DNA from: Aspidapion aeneum
Taxonomy: Eukaryota; Arthropoda; Insecta; Coleoptera; Brentidae
Direction of reading: 5' to 3'
Length of the DNA: 64,000 nt
Assembly (NCBI GenBank): GCA_963576565.1
Contig: OY755046.1
Coordinates: 49,222,786 to 49,286,785, forward strand
Shown here: positions 1-10,569 of the stretch, one piece after another
Position numbering within the stretch: position 1 is the stretch's first letter
Layout: every line of letters begins with the position of its first letter
Program-made: the position numbers and the translations under genes
Notes under the pieces: generated by a model
Databases searched by the model: none
What the model saw: the letters and a program-made list of their open reading frames with translations, nothing else
Told to the model about the DNA's origin: nothing

Positions 1-485
1 AATGTGATGTGAAAAGTACCTTTCTTTTTGACAATATCGAAAATTGTTATAAATAAAAGATTTTTAGAATTAAAAATAGCTTTCAAATATTCAACATTGT
101 TGATTTACATTAAAAAAATATTTTTTTCTACATTTTCTCTGCGATTACGTTGTAAATTTAAGTTTGCACATTAATGCATAATTAATCTAGGATGCACTGG
201 CATTTTTTAAAACTGATAATTAAAGTAGGCTTTGCGAACTGTCTAAATATCGAAAATTCGAAGAACACTTATCAAATTTATAATTAATAAATGCAATGCA
301 TTAATGTGCAAACTTAAATTTCCAACATAATCGCAGAGAAAATGTAGAAAAAAATATTTTTTTAATGTAAATAAACAATGTTGAATATTTGAAAGCTATT
401 TTTAATTCTAAAGATCTTTTCTCTATAACAATTTTCGATATTGTCAAAAAGAAAGGTACTTTACTCTAGAGCAAAAATCACATTT
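1..485. repeat. Long inverted-repeat (MITE-like) element, left end outside window
   Basis: Positions 1-179 and about 297-485 are imperfect inverted copies of each other, separated by a 117-bp loop. The arms share, in opposite orientation, the stretch around GCACATTAATGCAT, the run TTTTCTCTGCGATTACG and the stretch GACAATATCGAAAATTGTTAT. No coding potential is visible. The sequence from 485 to about 652 ends in GTGGACACACTGTATATA and may be the right terminus of the same non-autonomous element; the matching left terminus would lie before base 1. Confidence 0.7.
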
Positions 486-654
486 TTTGACAAACCTCGT
501 AATATGACTGAAAAAATTTAACATCTGATGGTTGCATTTTAGGTTTTGGACCATGCAGAACTTTTTATGAAGAATAACTTTTTTTCGTAAAGCTAATAAT
601 AAAAAAGTTTCCCATATACCGCCAACTTACGTGGACACACTGTATATATGTCAA

Positions 655-1160
655 ATTTTTCACGTCACTGGTGGTCTAGCTGATTTTTGTAAACAAAAAT
701 TAGATATGATATGAACAACGGAACAACTAATATTTTTGGAATATTTTGAAAACTAAGGCAATTTTTCTATAGTTTTCTAGTACATCCTTATAAAATGTAA
801 TTTTCTAGACGTATTGTCGTTATTTTCTTTTAGCCCGCTTTATTCTTTGTTACACAAAACTTAAACTACAAGTCAAACTGAATGTGATCGTGTAGTATCA
901 AAGGTAAACCGAGGACTTGGGAAGTAAACAAAGATGTAAGTTAGCGGATTATTTTTGATGCTGAAACCAACACAGTATTTCCTTCGAATTTTAATTTTTG
1001 TGTAGAGAAATGAAGCGGGCTAAAAAAAAGAACGACTGGTATGTCTGAAAAATATTATTTTATAAGAATATACTCAAAAATAGTAGGAAAATTGCCTTAG
1101 TTTCAAAAAAATTCAAAAAATTTTAGTTGTTAAGTTGGAACACCAGTAACGTAAAAATAT
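655..1160. repeat. Second inverted-repeat element
   Basis: The left arm (about 664-880) and right arm (about 990-1160) are imperfect inverted copies. AACTAAGGCAATTTTTCTA near 755 matches, inverted, TAGGAAAATTGCCTTAGTTT near 1082. TAGCCCGCTTTATTC near 832 matches the inverted GAAGCGGGCTA near 1012, and CACTGGTG near 666 matches CACCAGT near 1141. This is the usual shape of a MITE with roughly 200-bp arms. No gene lies inside. Confidence 0.6.
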
Positions 1161-1167
1161 ATATATA

Positions 1168-1639
1168 TTTAGTTTTGTTGGTTTCTTGGGGATGTGGTTC
1201 TAATAAAACTAGCAAATACGGATTCACATTTATTGACGTTTGTATGTAAAATGATGATATGTAAAAAGAAAGGAAGCAACGCTTTTGGATATTTGTTTTC
1301 TGAGCAATTATTTTTTACAGAAAAAATATAAATTAAACTAAATAATTAAAACACAAATAAAAATAAAAAATATTCACCATTCACTCACATTTTCACACTA
1401 CATTATGTCAAAAACAGTTTTAAAAAGACAGTCACACTTTTTACACGAAAAATACTTTAAAAATTAAATACAAACAAATAACACGCATACGAAGACTCTT
1501 GGTTTGCTAATAAAATATTTTCATTTTAATTTTTGTTTAAACAGCTAATATATGTGTGTGTGTGTGTGTGTGAGCGCTGAGTTGTGGAAGGTATAATGAT
1601 AAGTTTTATATATATCCCCAAGAAACCAACAAAACTAAA
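1168..1639. mobile_element. Small non-autonomous element with perfect 25-bp terminal inverted repeats
   Basis: Bases 1168-1192 (TTTAGTTTTGTTGG then TTTCTTGGGGA) are exactly repeated in inverse orientation at 1615-1639. The 472-bp interior is A/T-rich and includes a (TG)n run at about 1552-1573. No open frame encodes anything recognisable. Perfect termini and small size argue for a fairly young MITE. The flanks are TA-rich, so a target duplication cannot be read. Confidence 0.75.
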
Positions 1640-1674
1640 AATATAAAATATATGGTTCAAGAAAAAAGAAAAGT

Positions 1675-1678
<4 letters not shown>

Positions 1679-1761
<83 letters not shown>
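1679..1761. repeat. (TA)n microsatellite
   Basis: An uninterrupted run of about 41 TA dinucleotides that directly follows the small MITE. Confidence 0.95.
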
Positions 1762-1764
<3 letters not shown>

Positions 1765-1799
1765 ATCAAAACTGATGCTGTGCAGTAACCGAAATCCTG

Positions 1800-4740
1800 T
1801 ATATTCGAAAAAGAAGCATTAAAAATTAAATAGGGGTCCTTTAAACGTGTCGTGTGTCATTTTTATGCTCTAACGTATTTGGGATCTTTAAAGTAAACAG
1901 AAAGTTCAAAATATCAGTACACATGCATTAGTCCGGCTAGAGTCAGATCATTACGCTTTGCTTTTGTAACGCGAGCGTAGTACTAAACGTAATTACAATT
2001 AACCCTTGTCCGTAATCAAAGCAGCGTCGGTCCGGGGCAAGTCGACGCCGCCATCGCGTGATTTACTGCATGTAGCCACTGGCGTCTCGACGCTTTAGAT
2101 TGAGACGTCGTAGTCCGACGCCTTTTCGCATTGGATTGCAGATTAAGGTTGGAGATATGCAGCAAATTGCAGCTAAAATTTACTTAAGGGTATTTAAGAA
2201 TTTCTTAGGAAAAATCAATTGTTGGTTGAGGTTGTAGAGAACGTGTCTATATAGTTTGAAATTAAGTTAAAGTTACGGCACCTCTTAAAACATTGCGGTT
2301 TGATGATGCTTTTCACATAAGTTTTAGAACTTATAGCCTTCTTTTTAATTGTGACCTTGGATAAAGTCTTGAAACTAATTTTAAGATCATGTTTTAAAAT
2401 TTGAATGAAAATGACCACTTAAGATCATAAATTGGTGTAGTATATAAGAGTATATAACTCTATGTTCAACTTAACATTTGTGTCGTACGCCAAAATGATA
2501 TTAAAATGCAAAAACTAGTCAAATGTATTTAATTTGAACCAATATAGGGTAAATAGTTGGCCGTCACTTAGGACAAGTGTCAAACTATAATAAATACATT
2601 ATAAACAGTAAATTGAAGTAAGGTCACAACACAAAAAACAGAAAATTATTCCTTGCTAGTGCCCTTAATTGATTTGACAGACAAGAACACACAGTAAGCA
2701 TACTCATCGTAAAGGCAAGCTTGACGATGAGTGACCTTAGGCCACAGGCAGTTACACTTTTGTGGCATTTCCAACCTTTTTATTTATCATATGCATAGGA
2801 TAGCAACAAAAAAATCTATAAAGGTCAGTGAATTGTTTTTATCTGTGCATTTTTATCTGTGCATTTTTTTGTCAATCTAGAGTTAGCATATTTATGACCA
2901 GAAACATTGACCTTGAAATAACCTCTGAATAATGTTTTATTCGCTATTAATTATTTTACTCAAGTAGAAAGATCTAAGCCTTGAAAGTTTTTTATTACAC
3001 ATTTTTTGTAAAACTGGTATTTTGCAAAATATTTGGAGGTCTCTGAAGTTTTCCAAGAAATTCTAGAGAATTTATAGCTTTTTTTGATCGTTCCTTTTAA
3101 CTAGATAGTATAGTAAATTTATACTTTCCTAAAAGTTTTAGAGGCTAAGTGATTTTCTCTCTGTACCATGATCAAATTCATTCTTATTCTGTCGACTTAC
3201 AAGCAGCTCTCTAGTTGTCTTATAGCCAATCAAATTTGTCTAACAAATATGTAAATCTGTAAGAAAGACTGTCGAGAGTAGGTACTGCCAGTATTTCTCC
3301 TATACGAACACCTAGCATTACTAAGTACGATTCCAGATAGTGTATTTACTGATTCCCAGGCCTGTACTTAGAACTCCCAATTAATTTTCAGTTCAAAGGC
3401 GCAGTACAGGCATGACAAAGAGAATAATGTAGAACTTAAACAAGCTTTCATTGTACCATATTTTGAACTAAATCTCATTAAATAATCTTGTTGACATTTT
3501 CCCTGCAGCTTAGTAAAGGGGCCTTGTCAAATTAAATGCTGCTGTGTTGTTTTTTCTTCTGTGCTCTTGCTTTGTGCTGTGATTTAGGGGGCTGTTGCCT
3601 GTGGACGGCGAAATTAGACAAATTGGTTGATTAGGGTAAATTTATGTTCCAATAAAAAGTGCAATGGACTAGCTTAATGATTTTCGAAAAAGTAAAAAGA
3701 AGTTTGAAGCTACATTTATGATAAATAAACAGGCCAGTAGTAGTAATAGTGGACGGTGGCTCGTTGTTCGGGGAGTAGGCTAGAGACGGTCTTTTTCCAT
3801 GCCCGAGGTCTCTTTTTCAACTCAATCTCTGCAATTCCATTCTACGTCCAGGTAGCTCATTGGATCTCTGCCCCGTGGTTAACTTAAGTTCATCTCACGG
3901 TCGTCAAGAATAGCTTCTTGAGAGTTGGCGAATGCTCACCTCGCGAACAGTCAAGACTAATAACCTTCCAGGATGTTTATTCTTGATGGCCCGTAACGTG
4001 CTGTGAGGCAAGCGCTCACCTTTATGGATTCCTTTCCCCGTGCAAAAAGGTGCTAAAAGTATTTAAAGTCCACCCGTAAAAGTGAACTTTTTGCTCACCT
4101 TACCTTACGGGCACTCAAGAACAAACGTCCTGAGCAGAATAGGTGAAACTTTGACAGGAAAGACAACACGAAATTTGTCAATCACAAGCTTCAGGTTCGT
4201 GCTAACGCATGCCCATTTGTGTGCATAAATTACTTTTATTTGTTAATAAAAACAATATAAATTTGTTAGTTCTAAAAAAACAGTTATGAAACTAGATTAT
4301 TAGAAACACAAAGTACCTAACAAGAACCGCTGGAAACGTCAAATCAAAGCTGCAAAGGTATCGCGCATGTCCCAAAGCCGGTTCGAAATTGAAACTTAAA
4401 GTGATAGTTTAAAAGTGTTTTTGTTTACTTTGACATACAATTTGACCTCAAACTCCATTATGAAGGGCTCCACTAAAATCCATCTGCCCATGAATTTATT
4501 ATAAATGTAGCTTTACACATTTTACATTAAATTTCCGTTTTATTGTTAGGCAAATTTTTCTTTGAATTCAATAAAAAAAGTTACCAATATATGGCTCATA
4601 ATTTTCGAATAATGTCAATAATTTCTATTAATATAATAAATTATGAGGATTCAGTATAACTAATACCAATAATACATGCATAATATATTACCCCAATGAC
4701 AGTTAATGATAAATCTTCCAAAGTTTTCCCCTACAGACAT
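1800..4740. other. Geneless stretch, nothing recognised
   Basis: Short AT-rich frames only. One local GC-rich patch at about 2020-2130 holds several GTCGACGCC/GGCGTC-type words in both orientations. Around 3940-4120 the word GCTCACCT occurs three times near TCAAGA words. I see no coding exon, RNA gene or transposase remnant here. Confidence 0.5.
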
Positions 4741-4752
4741 GGGTAGCGACAT

Positions 4753-5000
4753 ATATTTTATAGGCATTCGCTCGAATTGAAGCTTCTTTCAGAGTTATTG
4801 ATACATTTATTGGTTATACGTCTTGGTATATATCTAATTGTTAAACAAAGGAAACGCTGTGTATGATATTTGTCCTCCTAATTTGTTTTGTTTATTAGCT
4901 TTGTCATAACTGTTTGTGTTCTTGTGGCTGGAGCCCTCCTTTGGGATGCTTAGGATTACCTTGCGAAAGAATTAAAGTATTGTCAGAAAAAGTACTATAG
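4753..5000 (+). repeat. Direct repeat DR1, left of the tyrosine-recombinase element
   Basis: About 245 bp recurs in the same orientation at 7339-7577. Shared landmarks are TATAGGCATTCGC / CATAGGCATTCGC at the start, GATACATTTATTGGTTATA in the middle, GGCTGGAGCCCTCCTTTGGGA and the end GAATTAAAGTATTGTCAGAAAA. The copies look roughly 85-90% alike by eye. With its partner it brackets the inverted-repeat element at 5032-7290. Confidence 0.8.
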
Positions 5001-5031
5001 GCCAAATACTTTACGGCGAGACATCAACATT

Positions 5032-5165
5032 AATAGTTATTTACCTAACTAGTGCGGAAAGTGATACTTTTACGCACGCGACGACAGTTGCCCGAACGAC
5101 GCTTTGCGGAGTTCGGGCACGCCGTCAAGGGCGGAAAAGGCACTTTCCGCAAGAGTTAGGTACAA
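5032..5165. repeat. Left terminal inverted repeat, itself a hairpin
   Basis: The sequence CCTAACTAGTGCGGAAAGTG at about 5043 returns inverted as CACTTTCCGCAAGAGTTAGG at about 5141, so this ~130-bp terminus folds on itself. The interior contains GCCCGAACGACGC and its near-inverse GCGGAGTTCGGGC. The whole unit recurs in inverted orientation at 7158-7290. Confidence 0.8.
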
Positions 5166-5256
5166 AATTTTTCCTAGTTGCATAAAAAGCTTGGTTTTAC
5201 ATTTTAATATATTTGGTATTTTTTACATTAAAACAGCAAGAAACAAATTCTGTTTT

Positions 5257-5360
5257 CACTTTTAATTTAATTGAGTTTATAAATGGGTCAATAAGTCTAA
5301 TTAGGCCTCATTTTTAATTTAATTGAGTTTACAAATGGGTCAATAAGTCTAATTAGGCCT
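5257..5360 (+). repeat. 52-bp tandem duplication
   Basis: Two adjacent copies (5257-5308 and 5309-5360) of a 52-bp unit containing TTTAATTTAATTGAGTTTA and AATGGGTCAATAAGTCTAAT. They differ at about two bases. The pair lies inside the tyrosine-recombinase element just before its palindrome cluster. Confidence 0.9.
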
Positions 5361-5370
5361 AAAATTCACG

Positions 5371-5556
5371 GCGTGCGGAAAGTTCAACTTTCCGCACGCA
5401 AATGCGTGCGTAAAAGTGCACTTTTACGCACGCAAGTAGGAAAAAATCTTTTTTCTACGACCGTGCATATATACTTTCCCGCACGCATTTTAGTTTTGAA
5501 AGCATCACTTTCCCGCCCTAGTCCGGGAAAATCACTTTCCCGCACTAGTGCGGGAA
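5371..5556. repeat. Cluster of perfect palindromes
   Basis: Three perfect palindromes were verified base by base. 5371-5399 has 14-bp arms (GCGTGCGGAAAGTT and inverse) around one C. 5403-5434 has 16-bp arms (TGCGTGCGTAAAAGTG and inverse) with no spacer. 5537-5556 is TTCCCGCACTAGTGCGGGAA. An imperfect one (CCCGCCCTAGTCCGGG) lies at about 5514. All are variants of GCGGGAAAGTG or GCGTAAAAGTG, the same word found in the terminal hairpins. Such iterated sites would suit recombinase binding; that role is inferred. Confidence 0.85.
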
Positions 5557-5903
5557 CGTAAAACTATGCCAATTTTGGAGTTATTCTATAGGTTTATACC
5601 TTAAAAGTCGTAACTATCGACTTGGTACAGTGTAGGGAATTTAGCAGATAGGCAATCTGTTGAATTATAGCTCATTTCAAGTATTTTATTCAATTTAAAA
5701 AAAAAAAACAGAATAATGGATTTTTTTAAATATTTCTGCATACCCCCCGTATAGTCATGTCATACAACAACTATCAAGCCAAGCTGTGACAGCTGCTTGG
5801 TCCAGTTTGCTATGGCAACCAAGTTATGTTATTGTTACTCAAACGTCAAAGCTAGTCAAAGAGCGTCTCTGAAGTGACAGAACTGCCTTTTATTTTGAAT
5901 AAA

Positions 5904-7078
5904 ATGGATTTTTCAATGGACTGTTCCGAAGATGAACTTCCGGAGTGCATTTTGCAGGCTGCTGAAGATGTGAATGGTGAGCTGCTACCTGCCAAATCGA
6001 GACAAAGGTACGAGAAACAGTACAATCATTTCGTGACATGGTGTAAGGAGAAAGGGGTGAGAATCTACAAAGAAGAAGTCTTCTTGGCATACTTCCTAGA
6101 CCTGAGCAATGTCTTGAAATCGAATACCTTATGGTCACGCTATTCCATGGTGAAAAGCTTGGTTAAAATTAAGCAAAATCTGGACATAAGCAGATTCCAC
6201 AAGCTAACATCGTTTCTTAATCAAAAAAATGTTGGTTTTCGAGCACAGAAGGCGCAAGTTTTCACCAAAGATGATATATCGCGGTTTATGTTAGCTCCTG
6301 ATGAGATTTATTTGATGATTAAAGTGAGTACCATTTTTGCTTTGGCTGGTGCTCTCCGCAGGGCGGAGCTTTTAAATATCACTCTGGATGACATACAGGA
6401 TAAAGGAAGTCTGATCGTTGTTAAGATCTCCGACACTAAAAATCATTCCTCAAGATCCTTCGTTTTATCCGAAGAAATAAATAATGGATCTTTTTTGATG
6501 CTGTATAGAAAGTACGCAAATTTGAGTCGTCCTACTACTCCGCACCGCCGGTTTTTCATTTATTATAAAAAAGGAAAATGTTCCAATCAGTGTGTAGAAG
6601 TGAACACTTTTGGAAAGATGCCATCAGAGATCGCTGCATATTTGCGCCTACCTAACCCAGAACGTTATACCGGCCATAGCTTCAGACGTTCTTCAGCAAC
6701 ATTCCTAGCAGATTCAGGTGAAGGCATAACAAACATAAAACGCCTTGGTGGGTCACTGCTGTCGCTGAGGGGTATTTGGAAGATTCCGAGAAACAGAAAG
6801 AGAACATCTCGAGTAAGATTCTTTCATCTACCTATGACCTGCAATCGTTGCCAGCACCGTCATCGTCAACTGTAAGTGACCTGCAACTGCTGCCGTCAAC
6901 GTCCACTGGAAGAGTCCTGCAGACCCAGACGCCATCTTTGCGCACTTTCGATTCTACAAGCGGCCACCAGATGCGAGAATTACCACCATCGAACCCCACT
7001 ACACCGGCAATTCTAAATAATCTTCAAACTGCAACAAATTGTGTTTTCAATATCACTATTACCAATAATAATAATTAG
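5904..7078 (+). pseudogene. Crypton-like tyrosine recombinase, one frame break before the catalytic tyrosine
   Basis: A DNA-breaking and rejoining enzyme of the tyrosine recombinase family. The first ATG in frame is at 5904 (MDFSMDCSEDE...); the frame is open back to 5874 only through GTG. An N-terminal SAM-like DNA-binding domain (SRQRYEKQYNHFVTW) is followed by the catalytic domain. The first arginine is in GALRRAEL (6357), a probable lysine in SDTKNHS, and the histidine and second arginine in GHSFRR (6675 and 6684). Near 6740-6750, in a G-rich run, the reading frame changes. The tyrosine (in EGYLEDSE, 6773-6775) and the polar C-terminal tail ending NNNN at 7078 are in another frame. A possible polyadenylation signal AATAAA follows at about 7097. 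No intron is visible. The copy is therefore almost intact but inactive as written, unless the break is a sequencing error. Confidence 0.8.
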
Positions 7079-7157
7079 TATTTTATTTATGTTCAAATAA
7101 AATATTTTTTCAAAAGTAAATTTGTGGTATTGTAACATCGGTCGAAGAAAAAATAAT

Positions 7158-7290
7158 GTTCCTAACTCATGCGGAAAGTGTCTTTCCCACCCTCGACTGC
7201 TTGCCCGAACTCCGCTCCGCGTCGTTCGGGTCAACTGCAGTCGCGTGCGGGAAAGTATCACTTTCCACACTTGTTAGGAAAATAACTATT
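7158..7290. repeat. Right terminal inverted repeat, itself a hairpin
   Basis: This is the inverted counterpart of 5032-5165. CCTAACTCATGCGGAAAGTG at about 7160 returns as CACTTTCC...CTTGTTAGG at about 7260-7278, and the centre carries GCCCGAACTCCGC / GCGTCGTTCGGG. The match to the left terminus runs through the outer AATAACTATT. Confidence 0.8.
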
Positions 7291-7338
7291 TTAAATTAAG
7301 CCAATAGCATGCAAAATCAATAACCTTCATATTCATAG

Positions 7339-7577
7339 GCATTCGCGACAACTGGAGCTTCTTTCAGTGTAATTGATACATTTATTGGTTATATGTCTTG
7401 GTATATATCTATTTGCCAAACAAAGAAATCGCTGTATAATATTTGTGCCCTTAATTGATTTTCTCTATTAGCTTTGTCTTAATTATTTATGTTGTTGGGG
7501 CTGGAGCCCTCCTTTGGGACATTTAGGATTACTTTGGGAAAGAATTAAAGTATTGTCAGAAAAGTAGGTACTATAGC
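7339..7577 (+). repeat. Direct repeat DR2, right of the tyrosine-recombinase element
   Basis: Same-orientation partner of 4753-5000. It could be a target repeat that was already tandem, the remains of LTR-like ends, or part of the element's own structure. It has no coding potential. Confidence 0.8.
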
Positions 7578-7883
7578 CCGGGCTCTTAGCGATGCAGTAA
7601 AACAAAAAGATTCCAAGTCGTTTTTAAATGAAGCTAATAGGATTAATCAACTTCTCATTTTCCAATACGAGCACAAATTAAAAACCCAAACAGTTTTATT
7701 GATGAAATCCTTAAGATAATGTAAAACTATACATCATTGCATGCTAAAATAAAGTCATCATCCTTTAAATCAATTAAAGATGGATGACTTGTTACAGGTA
7801 TATAAGTTCCTGATACAATCTGTATGGCCTATAACGCACGCAGTCTGCTATTAGTTCAAATATTTTGAGATTTTTCTTTTGGT

Positions 7884-8111
7884 CCAAAGATTTTTAGGTT
7901 AGTTAACGTCACATTTTTACAAGTTTTTAAATTAGCTCCCTTTTACTGGGAAATCAAAATGGATGTTAATCTAACCTTTAATTAATATAATAATAATTAT
8001 TAATAATTGTATTCTAACCCAACAATTGGTCAAGGTTTCGTTAAGACCGATTTTGACCTCTCAAAAGGGGTCTAAAGTAAAATCAACGTCATCTAACCTA
8101 AAGATATTTGG
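7884..8111. mobile_element. 228-bp MITE with ~28-bp terminal inverted repeats
   Basis: The left end CCAAAGATTTTTAGGTTAGT matches, inverted, the right end CTAACCTAAAGATATTTGG, continuing inward through the AACGTC / GACGTT words. The interior is AT-rich and non-coding. Confidence 0.65.
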
Positions 8112-8785
8112 AACAATAAAAACGTGGCAAAGAATCATACTGGATAGGGCACAATCAGGCTGAACCCCACAATGGTTTATAAATTTTGTTTATTTTTACT
8201 GAAAAATAATAAACCTAGAATATATATTGGAATTTTTGCAACCATAACAACCGTTTGTGATTGGCAGATGCGGTTACCTGTTTCCTTTGTTTTTCTTTCT
8301 ATGAAATATTGGAAATTTTTTGACTTAATAACGATTGTGCCCCGGTGCTGTTTTTCTACAATTTTTTTTGACATCCTTTTTATCCCATAATTCTCGAATT
8401 GTCTTTTAGTCTCCGATTTCTGCTCAAAAACCTCCATAAAGCACTCTAAAATCAATCCTCAGGGAATTCGCCAAATCGACATGTTCTAAAGAATATATGC
8501 ATGTTCAACTTTTATTTTAAAATTATTTCTGCATTTTTCATGCCCTAAAATATTAAGGTCGGGCGTTTAAACTACGCATTTCGCTAAAAATTTAATGCAC
8601 TCAGTGATATTATATTATTAACGTTACGAGTCTTTCATATTTTGCATATAGGAACTTAGAGGGCAACACTGACCAAATGTCGTTACTAAAACTTAACCGC
8701 TAACCTAAATTCAGAACATCAGTGCGTTACATATATAATTTAATAGATACAGTGAGTTTTTTAACAGCAACAAATCACTCGAAAA

Positions 8786-9608
8786 ATGGAATTAAACCTA
8801 GAACATTTTTAGGCTATAACTTTACAAATTTCGAAGAAAATTATCTCAACAAGAATGCCATTCCGAGTTGATTTTCTTTTTTTTGGGTATTGAAGCACTA
8901 CATCAGTCGACAGTTTCTTGTTGGTATCGAGAATTCAAGCATGGACGGATAACCCTTAGCAACGATCCAACGCCAGGTGCACCAAAAAAATGGCTGGCAC
9001 CCAGGAAAACATCGATGATGTGCGCATGCTCATCACGGAAGACCGAAATGTGATATATATAATAGGAATAAGACAATTAGGTTGTCGCTGGATACCACAT
9101 CTGTTAACCGAAGCACAAAAAGATGCTAGAGTGAATTGTCAAAGAGTCAAAAAACCCTAAACTGCTTTGAGGCAGGAAACTCGAAAAACCTGTACAGCAT
9201 TGGCAGTGGAGACGAATCGTGTATTTACTTATATGAACCTGAAAATGGACGTCAGTCATCTGTTTGGGTCTTCCAAAAATGAAAAAGAGCCAACAAAAGT
9301 CAAAGACAATGCAAGTTCGCACAAAGCACAAAAAACAACTGAATTTTTAACCCCATAAAACGTCGAATTCTTTGACCTTCCTTTATACAGTCCAGACCTA
9401 AGTCTCAATGATTTATATACTTTTCAGAAAATCAAGAATGGACTACGTGGTCAAAGATTTCAGTCGCCAAAGAAAGAATGCAATTTTGACAGTTCACGAT
9501 TGCAATTTTGACAGTACTAACAAACGAGTGAAATTACAGCTTTGACAACTGGTTTAAGGGCATTCGTAAGTGCATTTATTTTCGTTGAGAATACTTCGAG
9601 AAACAATA
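8786..9608 (+). pseudogene. Mariner-family transposase relic
   Basis: Cut-and-paste DNA transposase remnant. From an ATG at 8786 (MELNLEHF...) the three frames together give the mariner helix-turn-helix stretch (HQSTVSCWYREFKHGR, then NDPTPGAPKK). Further on come GDESW-like remains (ETNRVFTYMNLKMDVSHLFG), KDNASSHKAQKTTEFLTP and SPDLSLNDLYTFQKIKNGL, and the C-terminal FDNWF-like segment near 9540. The middle of the catalytic core is missing: the first conserved block runs almost directly into KDNASSH. Several frameshifts are present. Upstream sequence (about 8650-8760) resembles the 5' untranslated part of the minus-strand mariner copy at 26745-27760, so both belong to one family. Confidence 0.8.
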
Positions 9609-9669
9609 AATTCTCAAAATTTATCTACTGTTTTATTCTAGCTGTATATGCAAAACTTAAAAGCCCCCG

Positions 9670-10560
9670 TATCAACCGAATGATCTCAGAGCCCTAAAGG
9701 TATAGTATATACTATTTAACGTTTTTCTTCTTCTTCTTACTCAGTGTTTACCTTTTTCTTCTTTTAAGGTAATAAAAGAGGCCCTGAATACATTAACGGA
9801 TGTGTTAACTTAAACCTTGCCGACCTCTGCCTGGTGTTAAACAAAAGTGTCAAAATTAGCGACAGTCCTGTAGGAGTGGTGAGACTCTATCAAAAGCAAT
9901 ATATTTGGCGCATACCTATGTACTAGAAAGGCGGCATCTTATGTTATATACCTATTTGTATATAATAAAAGGACGTATAAGAAAAAAACAACCAGGTAAG
10001 CAGTTGTCTTTGTCATACACGTAGAAAACGATTAAGAATTCATTGACTTTCGGTTTTGATTTAACCCGAGAGCAGGGTCCTTTTCGCGGCTCCTCGCGCT
10101 ACATGCTGTAGATACAATTAATTATCTCATTAGGCAAAACATAGTGAGGGGCCAATGCATGCAAGCCCAATGCAAGAAATTTCGTTACCGCCATTTAGCC
10201 TTGAAATACGCAGTCTGTTCGATTACCTACATACGTATTTCACAATCACGTGCCAGCAAGGAGCTTCGGTTTCGGTAAAGGATATTGCAACGGCTTTTAA
10301 AATTATATTGTTGTGTGATTGTATAAGTTTAAATGAAAATTATATAGGTATTATAAATAACGGTAGGCTAAAGCAAGAAATTAAAGTTTACCTAACGTCA
10401 AAAAGGATAGAAAAATACAAATAAGCAAGTTTAAAAAAAATCGCTTTCCTTGTTTCAAATTTCACTGGGTAATACCAAAGGTAATATCCACTGGGTAATA
10501 CCAAACAATACCCGACGTCATGCCCAACACGGTGTACAGCAGAAAGCTATACAATATTAT
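9670..10560. other. No gene recognised
   Basis: An 89-codon open frame at 10155-10424 has no recognisable domain. A CTT-rich pyrimidine tract lies at about 9722-9760. The 15-bp word CACTGGGTAATACCA occurs twice, at about 10464 and 10490. Confidence 0.4.
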
Positions 10561-10569
10561 CCTCCAGGA

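Larger units (their letters stand above)
5032..7290 (+). mobile_element. Tyrosine-recombinase element with self-palindromic terminal inverted repeats
   Basis: A 2.26-kb unit bounded by two inverted copies of a roughly 130-bp sequence, beginning AATAGTTATTT then CCTAAC on the left and ending with the inverse on the right. Each terminus is itself a hairpin. Inside lie a 52-bp tandem duplication, a cluster of perfect palindromes and one gene for a Crypton-type tyrosine recombinase. Classical Cryptons are described as lacking terminal inverted repeats, so the boundary structure is unexpected. It may be a new element class, or a Crypton that landed between two arms of a different element. I am sure of the inverted arms and of the recombinase family, less sure that they form one transposing unit. 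Confidence 0.6.

Noticed and set aside
5371..5560. Repeated palindromic words that could be taken for a CRISPR-like array or terminators
   Set aside because: The units vary in length and spacing, there are no unique spacers and no cas genes, and the setting is a eukaryotic transposon.
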